Shown here one piece after another: positions 40,320-52,800 of a stretch of 64,000 bases of DNA. Made by a program: the position numbers and the translations under genes. Numbering within the stretch: position 1 is the stretch's first letter; the number at the start of each line of letters is the position of its first letter. The notes under the pieces were generated by a model. It was not told the DNA's origin. It did no database searches and was given only the letters and a program-made list of their open reading frames with translations. This DNA comes from Blastocystis hominis (Eukaryota > Sar > Bigyra > Opalinata > Blastocystidae): contig NW_013171866.1 in assembly GCF_000151665.1 (NCBI RefSeq), positions 372,001 to 436,000 of the forward strand, in the 5' to 3' direction.

Positions 40320-43300
40320 TTATTCTCCATCCTTCTTTTGCGACACCTCTGTCCCCTGAGACTTCCTTCCTTCATACAACGCAGGCACCAAGCTATTAAT
40401 CGTCATGACTCCCTCCTTGATCGTCGTTTTCAGCACGCCCATCAGTCCCACCTCCTTGCCAAACCTCCAATGATGCGAGTTAATGCTCTGAATCAGAGAG
40501 ACTTGCGATTCACTGTTAATGGACTGCGGATCATACGACGGCCCATGCAGCTTCTCGCAAATCGTAAGTGCACGCAGCCCCGCAATCGACCGAATCGACC
40601 TCTGCGCATTCCCGATGTTCTCCAGCGAGTCTCGCAGCGGCAGCTCGGCGAGATCTTCGACCGAATCGACTTCTTCGTCCGAGCGACTCAGCCATTTCTC
40701 CATGTCGCGGATCCCATCCTCATCGACCTGCATCAACGGCGGCATCTGTGGGTCTTCCGGAAGCGTCTTCAGCGTTTTGAGCTCGACCTGCGGGGATTTG
40801 GAGCGCTCCAAGTCTTCTAAAGCGGATTTCAAAACGTCGGGATCGGCTTTGCGGATCTGCACGTCTTGAATCAGATTGGAGAGCGTGGGGCAGAATTCGT
40901 TCCGCACGGCGACGTAGAGGAAGGTGGGGAGACAGGCGAGAATGGTGACGAGGAGAACGATTAGATAGGTGGAAGGCGTGGAGACGAGCAAGAAAAAATC
41001 GCCGTAATAGAATGGGAAGAACGCGGGGAACGAGGAGGCGAGCAAAACTCCCAACACCCAAATCAAAAACACGATCCAGTATCCGAGGATGCTGATCATC
41101 GTGGAGGTGCACTGCAAGAGCGCACAGGTGGTATTCGCGATGAGGATTCCGGAAGTGATCGTGAGCATTCCGAATAAATACACTTCGACCATAGAAACGC
41201 CGAAATCGCAGAGATACGTCGCGAATGTAGAGAACAGAGTGACCACGCCGGACTCATACAAAGCTTTCAAGCTGATTAGGAGGAAGAGCTTCTGGTTGAA
41301 GTGGTTGTGGTGAATGCCGTCGCGGTGGATTTGAGGGAAGCGGATGCAGTTGGAGTCGCTGATGTCCTTGTCGAAAACGGCGAAATAGAAGGGACCGAAG
41401 GCCGTGAAGATTGTGTTGTAGAACATAATCGCCAGGAAGGACTGGTTTCGCGTGCCTGGGATGAGAGAATTCGATCGAACGTACCGGAGAGGCCGCAGAG
41501 GAAGGTGTAGAGGTACTGAATGAACGTGAAGAGGATGTTTTTGTAGAAGATGAGGAGCGAGGCGAACGTGATTCCGCGGTAATTCCGATGTCCATACACC
41601 AAAATCAATCGTGACAAAAATCGGAATTGCCCAATCGCGTAGTCGGAATTGTTCACCGCCTGCGTTCCTTCCTTCCCGATCACGCCGACCCCCACATGCG
41701 CAGCACGCAGCATTTCGACGTCGTTGGCTCCATCGCCGATTGCGAGAGTCACGACTTCGTTGTTTCCTTTGCGAACCAGACGCGTCAGCTTCGCTTTCTG
41801 GTCCTTGCGAGCGCGACACGCGATGACGGTCTTGCAGGATTGCGCCACCACGAGGAACTAACACATCAGCGATCCAGTGAAGATAAAAAATACGGCTTGA
41901 CGACAGGAGAGAGCGAGGAAGTCGATGAAGAGCTCATCGATCACGAGAGCCATCGGCTGGGATGAAACGTCCGAATCGGAATTGTACAGTTTGGAAGCGA
42001 GCGCCTATCCATCACGCCTTCGATCTGCAAACCAAACCTCGCAGTACATTCGAGCGGCCAGCAATCCGGGATGCTTCGCTTCGAACTCGCCTAAGATTCG
42101 ATTGGCCTTCTCCACGCTGCCCTCCTTCTCCGCCTCCAGCATTTTCCACTCCACTTCCTGAATCGACGAGCTACCCGTCAAACCCCGATCACTCCCCTAC
42201 GGAGAGATCTTCTCCGTCATCTCGTCCGCCCTCGCGCCTTTGGCCTGCAAGTTGCTATCCACCGCCTCCTTCGTGATCTCGATCAGCTTCATGTCCGGGA
42301 GCTTCAGCAGATTGCACGCGACGGCGATGTTCTTTGCGGTCCCTACCTTGTCTCCCGTGATCATCCAGATGTGGATCCCCGCGTTCGACAGTTCCTCCAA
42401 CGCCTCCGGCACGCCGTCCTGCAGACTGTCCTCGATCGCCGTGGCGCCCTGCAGAATCAGCCCCGTCTCCAGCTCCTCCTCCATCCGATCGATTTTGTTC
42501 CGTTTATTGTTCCGGCGGAGCTCTTTCTGCGTGGGATCCTCGCAGACCTGCTCGTACGCTTCGATCCACGCGATGTACGCCTCCTGCGTGAGCGGTTTGT
42601 ACCCGAACACCATGGTGCGGAACGCTTCTTCCGCCCAGTCGCTGACTTGACAGGCGAGATTCTCGATAAAGCGCGAGCTGTTGATCGCAGGGTCCTGCAG
42701 ATCGAAGAGAACGCTGTCGGCGCCTTTGCAGTACAGAACGATCGAGCCGTCCGGCATCTGCACCACCATCGACATGCGTTTCCGCGAGGATTCGTAGGGA
42801 ATCACGTGCAGAACGCGGAGTTCCACGATTTCTCCGAGGACGCTGAGCTTGATGATGTTGGTCTCGTAGTCCATGCCGAGGAACTGCACGCCGAGGCAGT
42901 AGGAGCCAGCGACGAAGGCCTGCTCATCGGGAGACGAGGCGTTGAGTTCGATGGTTCCGTCTTCTTTTGTCTCGACGATCACCGTGTGATTGATCGCCAT
43001 GTGAATCAAGAAGTTCATCAGTTTCTATGCATTAGCTTGGCTGACTGAAGGAGTGTACGCTTGCGTGGTCGTCGTTCTTTCGGAGATCGTCTTGCAGTCG
43101 ATGGCCCGGATGGCTCTCACTTCCGTCCTGGAAATTGCTGTATCGGAAGATTCCCTTGCGAAGCGGTGGCTTCTCCACCACTACCTCCACGCCTTTGCTT
43201 TGTTGTTTGTTCTTCACAGAGCGGCCGATCGCGCTGTCGCCCACTCCGTACGACACGCCATCGACTAAACACTTTCGGAACTGCATTAAATTCGCCGTCA

Positions 43301-44923
43301 GCGTTCCGGTTTTGTCGCTGAAAATATATCCGACTTGGCCCAAATCGTCGTTGAGCGTCGACGATCGCACACGCATCGGCTCGTCCTTCTCTTCGTCATA
43401 CCTAGAGAGAATCTCCCGGATTCAACGATTCAAACATTTGGAGATCGTTCTGCATGAAAAAACTCTGCATGGCGTAGACCAACGTCATGGTCACGTAGAG
43501 CGACACGGGCACGAACTGATAGCAGAGCAGAAAATAGCGGAAGAAGGACAGCCAGATATTGATAAAGAAGGTTCTGTGCAGTCGGATGTACCAGGATTTC
43601 TGCACGATCACCATCGAGACCAAGTTCTCGCTCAACGCTCCCTACAGAGAGAAGCTTTCGTTCGTCGCTTACCACCATGCAGAGAATCACCAGGACGATC
43701 ACCATCAGAAAGATCGATTGGTTCAGCCGCTGCGTCAGAACGGTCTGCTTCGCACGCTCCTATCCGTCAGAGAGAGCAACAAGCGATACGCTGAACTGAT
43801 ACCATTTCAGAGGGTTGAGTTTGAACTCCACTTTCGTGTCGGTTCCCGTCGAAATCACAGCGCCGTACACGAATTTGGTGTTCTTCAGAATGCATCCGCG
43901 CAGCAGAACGTTCTTGATCGACACAGACTCCTTCTCTTCGCTCGATTCTCCGTTCTCTGATCGCACCGTCGTCGTTAACTAGCCATCACACGACTGTCTC
44001 GTCCATACCGAGCCATTGAAGTCGTTCGTCATATTGTTCGGAAGCTCGCAGTTCAGAACCGCGTGCAATCCGCACAGCTCTTTGGCCGTCTCGTTGATTG
44101 GCTGGCCGTTGTGTTCACTAGTCGTCTGCTTTGGTTCATTCTTTAAGAGCTTCCTACTTTCATGGCTTGGCGGTATTTGTTGTCCGTTTCGCCGTCCAAA
44201 CTTTTTGTGTTGACCCAGCACGACTTGTAGGCTTTGGGATCTCCTGAGCGGAGAAAGAGCATATCCGCGGGGAAGATGTCTCCTTCATAGACTTTCACGA
44301 TGTCTCCCACACGCACTTGGCATTGAGGAATGCTCTCGAACTGCTGGGTTTCTTTGTTTAGAACCTCGATGGGTCTGCTGTTGACTTCATCATCTGCGTG
44401 GTGGCGTTTAATATCATCACGGACTAGAGGGAAGGTGCTTTCACAAATGCAAACTCGAAGTGAATGCCTCCAGTATTAATACAAAAGATAGAGCAACTAA
44501 AGACTGTGGGCGCCCCTGCGTGAGCGAAATTAGAGGAATACACTAATTGTCACCAATCTTGTGGGTGATTACCTCAAGTACTGCAACACAGACAAAATAA
44601 AAGTTTGCAAATTTATTGAATGGATTTAAGTTTTCGTAAAGAAAAAGAATCAAAAAGTTCCACCAAGTATACTTCGATGTGATAATAGTATTTGATGCGA
44701 ACCCCTTATCGAGATTTCCATCAGCATTATTGAGAATACTACACATCAGGAATCAACGTCCAAACCCTACACCGTCTTTGAGAAACCTTGCGTCTGGCGA
44801 GCGAAATTATCATGAAGGTCCTCAACCTGCTGACTACAGGTTACCTCGATCCATTTCACTGTACCGATCGTCTTCATCGAATCTATAACCCTCACCCTTT
44901 GAATTTCTTCTTTGAGAACTCAT
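40320..44923 (-). CDS. P4-ATPase phospholipid flippase
   Basis: Moves aminophospholipids from the outer to the cytosolic leaflet of the plasma or Golgi membrane. The start at 44923 gives [10 protein letters not shown]. Then come [39 protein letters not shown], the phosphorylation site [20 protein letters not shown], the nucleotide domain [30 protein letters not shown] and [20 protein letters not shown], and [20 protein letters not shown]. The C-terminal half has the membrane segments FILIQ-type, [12 protein letters not shown] and PFYYGDFF. More than ten introns. The missing CDC50 partner is not in this window. The C-terminal tail has several Ser-rich acidic clusters. This is the longest gene here. 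Confidence 0.92.
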
Positions 44924-45047
44924 ATGGGTACAAAAAATCAAATTCTGAATGAAATATTGTTTAAAGAACAATACAAACGAATAATACATTAACAAAGTTC
45001 AGTACGAAACAATATTGATTACAAACAGTTCATTACGCACAAAAATA

Positions 45048-45744
45048 CTATATCATAGTAAGACACTTCGTTTCCTCATGACACGTCTTGCATTCATAGG
45101 AACAATAGAGAGATCCGCACAATAAGCACTTGTATAATGCCACATTCCTAACGTGAAGGTGCAAAATAGGCTATATCAAGGATATCCACAAATAGAGCAG
45201 AATTTACGAGCAGGATATCGACTGGGTTTGCTTGCAGCAGTAACATACGACGGTTTACCCTCGATTTCCTTGCTGATCTTCTTATAATTACAGAGAAAAC
45301 AACAAAAACGTACATCTTGGAAAACTACCTTTGCAAACTTGAACACAGGAAGCACTGTACTATAAATGAATCGAAACTAGCAAAATTACAGAGATTTCGC
45401 TCGAGAGGATTCTTTCCGCCTTTTTGGTTGAACCACAAGATCCTAAAGGATGAGTGTATAATTTTGCATCAACGTCTTCATCCTCATCGTAAAGGTCAGA
45501 CTCATTGAAGGCTTCTTCGTCTTCTATGTTATCTCGTTCTAGTGCATCCAAGCGTTCATTTAAAATCTTCAAATATCACGAATTTGAAACCCTTTACTTG
45601 CTCACGAGTGATACTATCAATTGTATTTTTGTTCTTTGTACTCGTACGCAAACGAGAGGCCCATTTCTTATTCCTGCTTTCGGTTTGTCGATGACCCGAT
45701 TCTAACATCGCTTGATCCCAATCCAATTTCCCTCTCTTGCCCAT
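45048..45744 (-). CDS. ZNHIT1: ZNHIT1/VPS71-like HIT zinc-finger protein
   Basis: ZNHIT1 is a subunit of the SRCAP/SWR1 complex that deposits histone H2A.Z. MGKRGKLDWDQAMLESGHRQ begins the basic N-terminus. ILNERLDALERDNIEDEEAF follows a 31-nt intron. The C-terminus gives KPSRYPARKFCSICG, then NVALYKCLLCGSLYCSYECK and TCHEETKCLTMI, a full HIT finger. The join inside the finger requires an intron at 45148-45185 that starts ATATCCTT and ends TTAG. No GT–AG alternative keeps the finger in frame. Exons in the middle (45290-45480) are provisional. TAG at 45048-45050 is followed by TGTTTGTA. Confidence 0.78.
45148..45185 (-). other. AT–AG intron with U12-like 5' splice site, 38 nt
   Basis: The donor ATATCCTTG matches 8 of 9 positions of the U12-type AT–AC donor ATATCCTTT. 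CACCTTCAC near the 3' end resembles the U12 branch-site consensus. Removal joins TGT-GG to G-AAT and restores the zinc finger. Confidence 0.6.
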
Positions 45745-45975
45745 TGGTTCGACAGTGATACAAAATACTCAATTCTAAGCAAGGAAATCGATCTTTGAGT
45801 TCAAATGAAACTGCCTTTCAAATCGAAAATAGTGGCTACTTTTGTCAAACAACTATTGGGACATGGGTTCACACAAGGCTTGTACCTACTTGAGTCTTTT
45901 AGCAAGTATAATCGCGGCTTTTTGTAATACTGAGTTCCAATCTCATAGGTTGCTGATTTCGGATCTTTCCTTTCA

Positions 45976-48301
45976 ATGAATCCTGTAAAGCATGAAACTA
46001 CGAAGAATGGGAGTGATCAGAACATTGAAATAGGAATAGACGATGCTGCCAGTTGGGTAGACAAGGTGGATCCACAACAGGTAATTTGACTGCTTTTTGT
46101 TGCTTGTCTGATTCTCATATTTTCTAGCTTACCAGTCGGTATGAATCTCTGAAGTGTCTGCTACGTGAAATCCAGAGTGAAATTGTGAAGCGCCAGTCGT
46201 ATTCGGACTCAATTTCGGGTTCTTCCTTTTTGTCTGTAATTCAGTCCTTGGTCAATCCTTCACGAGATCAACGTAAAAGCTCTCGTTCAAGGTCCGAGAC
46301 AAGACAGAAGAGTGTTCGTGTGGCATCTTCGCCTCTTATGTCGGATCTGAGTGTAAATGATACAGCACCCAATATGTCTATCTATTCTCCCTCCGTGGCC
46401 AGGATCACCCCATTGTCTTCTGCCTCTGCAACGCCGCTTGCCATCAAATCGGAGTCTCTAACTCCACGTTCCCAAAGTGATTGTGGTGAGGTAAGTTCAA
46501 TGGTTCTAATTCGACGCAGAACGCCTTGCCTTCGCTGCAAACCCAGTCTATTTCCATGGAATCTTACGTAGAGGAGTGTGTTTGCGTGAACCCTAGAAGC
46601 CTGTTGCTACCCCTTTGCTGTATCGGCGCGTAGTGGAAGCCATGATCACCGTAGCGCGAATGGGTAGGGCAGACAGCAGCGATTCGATGCAGGCGTTCAC
46701 ACCGAATCAGAGTTGATCCACTGCACTGAAATGTATTTATCGAAGGAATGTCCGCAGCTGAGTTTGCCGCGGGTTTTGGCTCGGTTTCTCTTGCCGACCG
46801 TCTGCAGAGTTCTGCTTTTCCTCGGCATTCTCACGCCTTTTTCGGCCAATTCCGCATCCAATTCCCCTTTCTCTCTTCCAGTTTCTCCAGTTTCTCCAGT
46901 TTCTCCAGTTTCCCTTCCCTCTTTTGTCTTCCTTCCTTGTTCGCAGACCGACTTTTCTTCGCGAAATCCCTCCGTCAACCCTTCGAATTTCGCTCTCCAC
47001 GACCCGCTTCTTCGCATCAAAGAAGAAAATCCAGCGACTTCTCAAGCAGGAATCGATCTGCGGTCGCTTCCCGAAGGGACAAAGAAGCTTCTGAATGCGT
47101 GGATTGGAAAGAAGAGCGCGGAGTGGACGTCGACTTCCGCGTCGATCGTTCAATTCACCGCGAATCTCCTCGAATCCATTCCACTAATGGGCGTTTCATC
47201 GGTGAATCGATCGAAAGTAGTTCCCTGTTTCTCCTTTTCATGCAAGACGCGCTTTGTCTTCCCTGCGTTTCTCTCGACTCTTCTCGTTTCGCCTTCCTTA
47301 ACAATGCAGCAGCTCGATGAACTCGATTCCTCATCGCAAAGTCTTCTGTTTGTTCTCTTCGTTTTCATTGAGTCTCGTAGAATCGCAGCGATTTGCTCCG
47401 CTTCTTCTTCTTCTTCTTCTTCTCTTGGAATCGGATCGGTTGTCTCTATTTCACCATTCGATTCATCGCGAAAATCCTCCGTTTCGCGCGTCGGTCTGAG
47501 CGAAAACACGCCGCAGCTCGAATTTGTGGCTTCTGGAGAGTTTTGGAAGTGGCAAGCGGAGGCAGTTCGAGCTCGCAGAGAAGCGGAGAAGCTGTGCGGA
47601 AAAGAACGAAAGCTGTGGGCGGAGTTTTTAAAGCGATTCGGCGTGATTCTGCGTGGGTTGATTGGCTTCCAATTCCTGGATAGAAGGCGCTTTCAGCTCC
47701 AAAGAAGTTCAAAAGCGCGAGAATTCGATTCGACGCGTGCCTCGACAGCGCGAAAAAGACACGAGCGAGCTATCGCGTAGACGTTTGGGTTTGTTGGAAC
47801 GCGTAGAATTGCTAGTGAGCAAGCCGCTGAGCAGCTTCGACAACGATCTGTACGTGTATTCTCGGCCGTAATCGATTCGAATTTGCTTGATTGCAGCATT
47901 CCTTGGTCGGAAGTGATCGAAAACTTCGCGCCCCCCGAGCGAGCTTCGAAGCTCCCGATGACTTCGATGGGTTCAATGAATGCGATGAATGCAATGAATG
48001 CAATGAACTCGATGAATGCAATGAATGGATTGAATGGATTGAATGGGGGTGCGCCGGGTTTGGAGGAGGGAAAGCGGATTTCGACGCCGAAAGCGCGGAT
48101 TGTGAATCGAAAGCGGAGCGTTGTGGGGAGAGAGGAGAAGATTGCGAGAGAGGGGAATGGGAAACGAAGTCGTGTGGTGGAGGAAGATGCGTATTACTTG
48201 AAAATGAATACGGAGAACTTGCAAGCACTGAAAGCGCATTTGGAAAGTGTGAAGCTAAAGGAGAAGGAGCTGAAACAGAAGAAGTATAAACGGAAGGTTT
48301 G
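45976..48301 (+). CDS. Unknown protein, Ser-rich with coiled coil and NAM/NGL repeats
   Basis: Not recognised. MNPVKHETTKNGSDQNIEIG starts it; after a 46-nt intron comes LTSRYESLKCLLREIQSEIV, then an Arg/Ser-rich region. Further exons give SMESYKPVATPLLYRRVVEA and HTESELIHCTEMYLSKECPQ. Reading frame between 46780 and 47300 is uncertain because two frames stay open. Downstream, GEFWKWQAEAVRARREAEKL and EVQKRENSIRRVPRQREKDT form a basic coiled coil. The last exon has the repeat NAMNAMNAMNSMNAMNGLNG and ends LKEKELKQKKYKRKV with TGA. TGTTTGTT follows at 48358-48365. It could be one gene or, less likely, two. Confidence 0.55.
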
Positions 48302-48357
48302 ACTTCTTCGGATGCGTTTGTCTTTTTATTGTACTAGTAGGGGTATGAACCTTTGTG

Positions 48358-48365
48358 TGTTTGTT
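48358..48365 (+). terminator. TGTTTGTT 3'-end element
   Basis: Exact 8-mer 56 nt past the TGA at 48301 and 45 nt before the ACBP start. Confidence 0.75.
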
Positions 48366-48410
48366 GAAAACCTGATTGTCATTATTATTATTCCTGTCTA
48401 CTAGAATCCA

Positions 48411-48780
48411 ATGTCTGAATTAGAGGTATATTGTTGAAGATCGGAGTCAGCTCGTAGAAGAAATTTAACGAAACCGCTGAGTTTGTTCGTTCGTGGCATC
48501 CTGCCAAAACTGTATCAAATGAGGACAAGCTCGCTGGATACTCTCTATTCAAGCAAGCGACTATTGGAGATTGCAACATTCCTGCCCCTGGAATCTTCTC
48601 GTTGACTGTATGTTGGATTTTCTTGTAGTGATGGATAGGAGAGAGCGAAGTGGAATGCTTGGAATGCCTTGAAGGGTAGAATTGTTGTTTTGATTCGGTG
48701 AGTTTGTAGGCATGTCGAAGGAGGAAGCTATGCAAAAGTATATCGATTGTATCGAGACTCAGAAGGTTAAATATGCATAA
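48411..48780 (+). CDS. ACBP: Acyl-CoA-binding protein
   Basis: A small cytosolic carrier of acyl-CoA esters. No exon is long, so the gene is easy to miss. Splicing introns of 32, 31 and 32 nt gives MSELEKKFNETAEFVRSWHP, AKTVSNEDKLAGYSLFKQAT, IGDCNIPAPGIFSLTERAKW, NAWNALKGMSKEEAMQKYID and CIETQKVKYA. The acyl-CoA-binding residues (Tyr in GYSLFKQAT, Lys in FKQAT, Trp in AKWNAW) are all present and the length is that of the family. TAA at 48778-48780; TGTTTGTT at 48787-48794. Confidence 0.93.
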
Positions 48781-49806
48781 TTAGTGTGTTTGTTTGCTAG
48801 TTGTTGTCAAGAGTCAGATTTGCTTGAGGAAGCTACTCTCACGAAGCATACACCATTGGTGCTTTGTCAAATGTTGATACTGCTGTGTATCGCATGAAAG
48901 TTGAAGGAAATGATGACTTTGTGAAAAAGGAGTAATGAGTTCAGGAACTGCAAAATGGAATCACTATGAACCAAAAAAAGAGGAATAAGCCAATAGTAGA
49001 AAGTAACAGCAAAAGATGAGTTCCAATGAATAGCTAGGTGAAATGATATTATGGTGATGATTGCTTGTGCTTTTCATAGCACAAAAAAGTGTTTAATACA
49101 GAACTTACTGACTTATGCTAAAACCAACATATAAAGACCATTCTTTAAGAATGAAATACTATTTTGCATTTTAAGTTCCGAAGGTTAGTATGAATAAGAC
49201 AATAAATGCTTAAACAACATCAAGATACCATAAGTAGTCCTTTGAGTTGGTTTTCTGGGTTGAGAGAATCAAAGCAGAGTATTTGAAGGTTTGCTGATAG
49301 TCTTGGACCAATTTGGGTTATAACGATATTAACATTATGTTAACTTACACATATTTGAAACATAACAAATATATAGAGTATTGAAATGGGATGATGAAAC
49401 TATTATCGTTGTGATAATTTAGTATTCACATTGCAGATAATTGGATAGAGTGTGTTGTGGTGAATATGGAAAACTAACAGAATCATGCATAGAAGCACGA
49501 TTAGCCTTTGTTGGCCAGGAATAGTTAGTTTAATAGTAATATGTTTGGCCAAGTCCATCCTGCGATCAAAAGTGGTTATTACAAGTATTTGGGAAAATCA
49601 CAAAACTACCTTTGAATGAGCTTTTAATCGAAGAAAGAAATAAAAACATATAAGTATAGATTTATGTGTCGCTAATAATGCTAATTCATCTATTTGAATA
49701 TAACCAATTAGATAAGAAGAAATGCGTCATTTTTGGTAATTATAGCTTGACTTTTTAGTTACTAGTTTCGTTATATTTAACCACAAATTATTATTAATTA
49801 CTAATA
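48781..49806. other. AT-rich gap with one coding-like scrap
   Basis: Forward strand 48830-48934 reads SYSHEAYTIGALSNVDTAVY, RMKVEGNDDFVKKE, stop. The codon make-up looks protein-like but there is no start or upstream exon, so it may be a gene fragment. The remaining 850 bases are AT-rich with nothing recognised. Confidence 0.4.
48787..48794 (+). terminator. TGTTTGTT 3'-end element of ACBP
   Basis: Exact 8-mer 7 nt after the encoded TAA. Confidence 0.85.
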
Positions 49807-52800
49807 ATGAGTGTTATCTCCCTGATTCTGTTCCTCTTGCAACTGATCTACGCTGCTCCGAGTTACTCATGCGACGATTCTGGCTATGACGAGTATCTGA
49901 AATATTATCAATCGAAGTGCGGAACTGACTGTGATGAATACAAGACGTACCACACTGATTATTTATCCTAAATCATAGGAAGCATTTTGCATCTTTCGAA
50001 AAATCCTGTATTGAGATCAAGACCAAGGCTACTTACAGAGATTATCCCATGGATTTCTCTATTCTATCCGACTTCAGTGATGACGACTTGGTAGTTATGA
50101 TGGATATTGGAGAGAAGTATTCGCATATGGGATCTTATTATTTGCCTGATACAATTACTAACTCTACTTGGAGAGGTGATTATGTTGCTTCTGACTTGTG
50201 TCCTGGATTTGAGAGCTATTCTACCTCCACCTCCACTTCCACTTCGTGGGCAAGTGCCATTGTTCATGCTGCAGAATATGCTTTCTCGAAAGCAGGATAT
50301 GAAGAAAGGTTTTCTCTGAAGTATGTTCTGAAGTGCCTTCCAGAGTTCAGTGATGATCAAGCTCATCCTAACGAGATCAAGACTTCGGATATCATATCAT
50401 TCATTGCTGAGAACGGTTTAATGACAGAGCGCGTGGCTTCTTCTTTGGGTGAGGATGAACTCTGTTCTGCTACTACCAACAATTACAAGTTCGAGGTAAT
50501 CCGAAATGATGCTCCGAATGAGAGTGGACTGAAGAACTTTGCCAATGAAGGAAACCCTGTGATTGTGCTGATAGCTCTCGATCTGCTCCGTCTTCAAACT
50601 GTGAACAATGTGATCGGCGATGCTATCTACAGAGGATCGACGGACGAGCCTTCTGTGTATGGCATCTTGGAAGGATATGACGCGGACAAGTGGACGGTGG
50701 GTTTGAATGTGGTTCCTTGTGAGCACATCGTACTGAATCTTCCTGTGACAAACAATGACACGAATGCAAACTATGCTGGAATTGCTGGATATGCGATCTC
50801 GCTTGTTCCTGAATCTATTTCTACAGAATACATCGTAGACAATATTCAGGTGAAACTGGATATGATTCCATCTTGGGCAACGAAAATAACATTCAGTGAA
50901 GGATCCCTGAACGGTGTCAATAGTTTGGTGATCGATCGATTCCCCAAATTGAAGTCGCTGATTTTCGAAGATTATGCAGTATTGAGTATTGAGTATTTGG
51001 AGATCACTGCTCCATTATTAGAAGAGTTAGTGTTTGGCGCAGGAAGTGGATCAGGTTCTGGATCGACTCGAAGATTAGCGGATGCTCTTGGAAAATTGGT
51101 ACTCAATTGCCCCAACTTGAAGACTTTTATAGTAGGAGAAGGATGTCTGGAAAGTATTGAAGTGATTCAAATCGATGCTATTGGAGAGAATGTTCGATTT
51201 GAAGTTGGCCCAAATGGATTGAAGAATGTGAATAAGATTGAATACAGTAGTGAAGTTTCTGAGGAAGTGGTAACTATGATGAAAGCGACAATCGAGAATA
51301 CTGAAGGACATGTGGGAGAAGTTGTTATTGAAAGAAATGATTTGACTACACTTCCTCCAACAACTGAAGCTCCAACTACTGTGACTCCCACTACTGAAGA
51401 TCCCACGACAATTCCTCCAACAACCGAGGCTCCCACTACTGAAGTTCCTACTACTGAAGCTCCGACCACTGAAGTTCCCACTACTGAAGTTCCCTTGCCA
51501 TCTTGCCCTGAAGGACTCGTTGCTTACAGAATTGTCAGAGAATATGGAGCAAATCCTTCATCTTCCGAAACCTTGACATTCTATTCATAGGTAATCCGGA
51601 AGTGTTGAATTCTTAAACGTTACTTACATCGGAAATACTACTGACATCCTGACTGATTGTATGAAACCCCAATTACTAAGCATCGAATTGAGAGGAGCTA
51701 CAGGTGGCTGGAACGACGATTCCTATTTTACGATTCAAAGTGCATTTGGAGTGAGCGAAAAAGTCACGCTGCAAGGATCGTCATCCAATAGCCTGTACTT
51801 CCACCATTCTTATGGATTCATTTCATTCACTGAGGTAACGAGCTGTGAGGAATTCAACGCATTGCCAGATACTGTGAACATGATTCATGTAATGGATAAC
51901 GCTTGTAATGATCCAGCTATTGTGGAATTTTCAACATCCCGATTCTCTGATTTAATATATCTATGGATAGGAGATGAAGACTTTATGTATGTTAAAACAT
52001 TCGGTGCTCAAAACAATTCAAATCTGCAATATCTCCACATTCAAATGAATAGTTTTACTCAGGAAAAGAATGATTATGGAAATGATAAATCGAAATCATT
52101 CCACATATTGAATTGTGAATCATTGGAATCCATTCAAATTGGTGAATTCAGTTTCAGTGATTTTGCTGGAGACTTTGAATTGAAGAATCTACCACAATTA
52201 CAATCCATTCAAATTGGGACAATTGGAAGTAGGTCATGGAATTTCGTTTCTAGTTCATTTGTGATTCGAGGTATTGATATGATATTGAATATTTGAATGA
52301 TGTATAGATCTTCCAAATCTACAATCCATTACATTAGGTGACGATACATTCGAATTTTCCTCTCTGGCAATAATTGAAAGTATTGAATGAATTCGAATGA
52401 AATGATTGATATAGATCTTCCATCATTACAATCTATTCAACTCGGTTATGAGGCACTTCGTGGCACATGGTATGACGAATCATATTCATTGACACTTCGA
52501 AGTAATAATGAAATGATTCTAAATGATTTGCTTTGTAGATCTTCCAAATCTAACATCAATAACTTCTGTAGGATATAGTTTGGAATATCCTCGTGTAGTG
52601 ACATTGGAAAGTATTTCTGAATATTGAATATTGATAGTATTTAGATATTCCAAATCTTCAAAATGTCAAACTACCTGACGCATTTGAATATGCTAATTCA
52701 CCCATTGTTAGCAGTAATTATAATTGTAATTAAATGAGTTTCAGATGTTTCGGAATTACTTTTCCGAAAAGGATACAGTTGTGATGATGTTCAATCAATC

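Noticed and set aside
43203-43212. TGTTTGTT on the forward strand inside the flippase gene
   Set aside because: Antisense to coding sequence with no forward gene upstream; chance occurrence. The same holds for those at 28185 and 38784.
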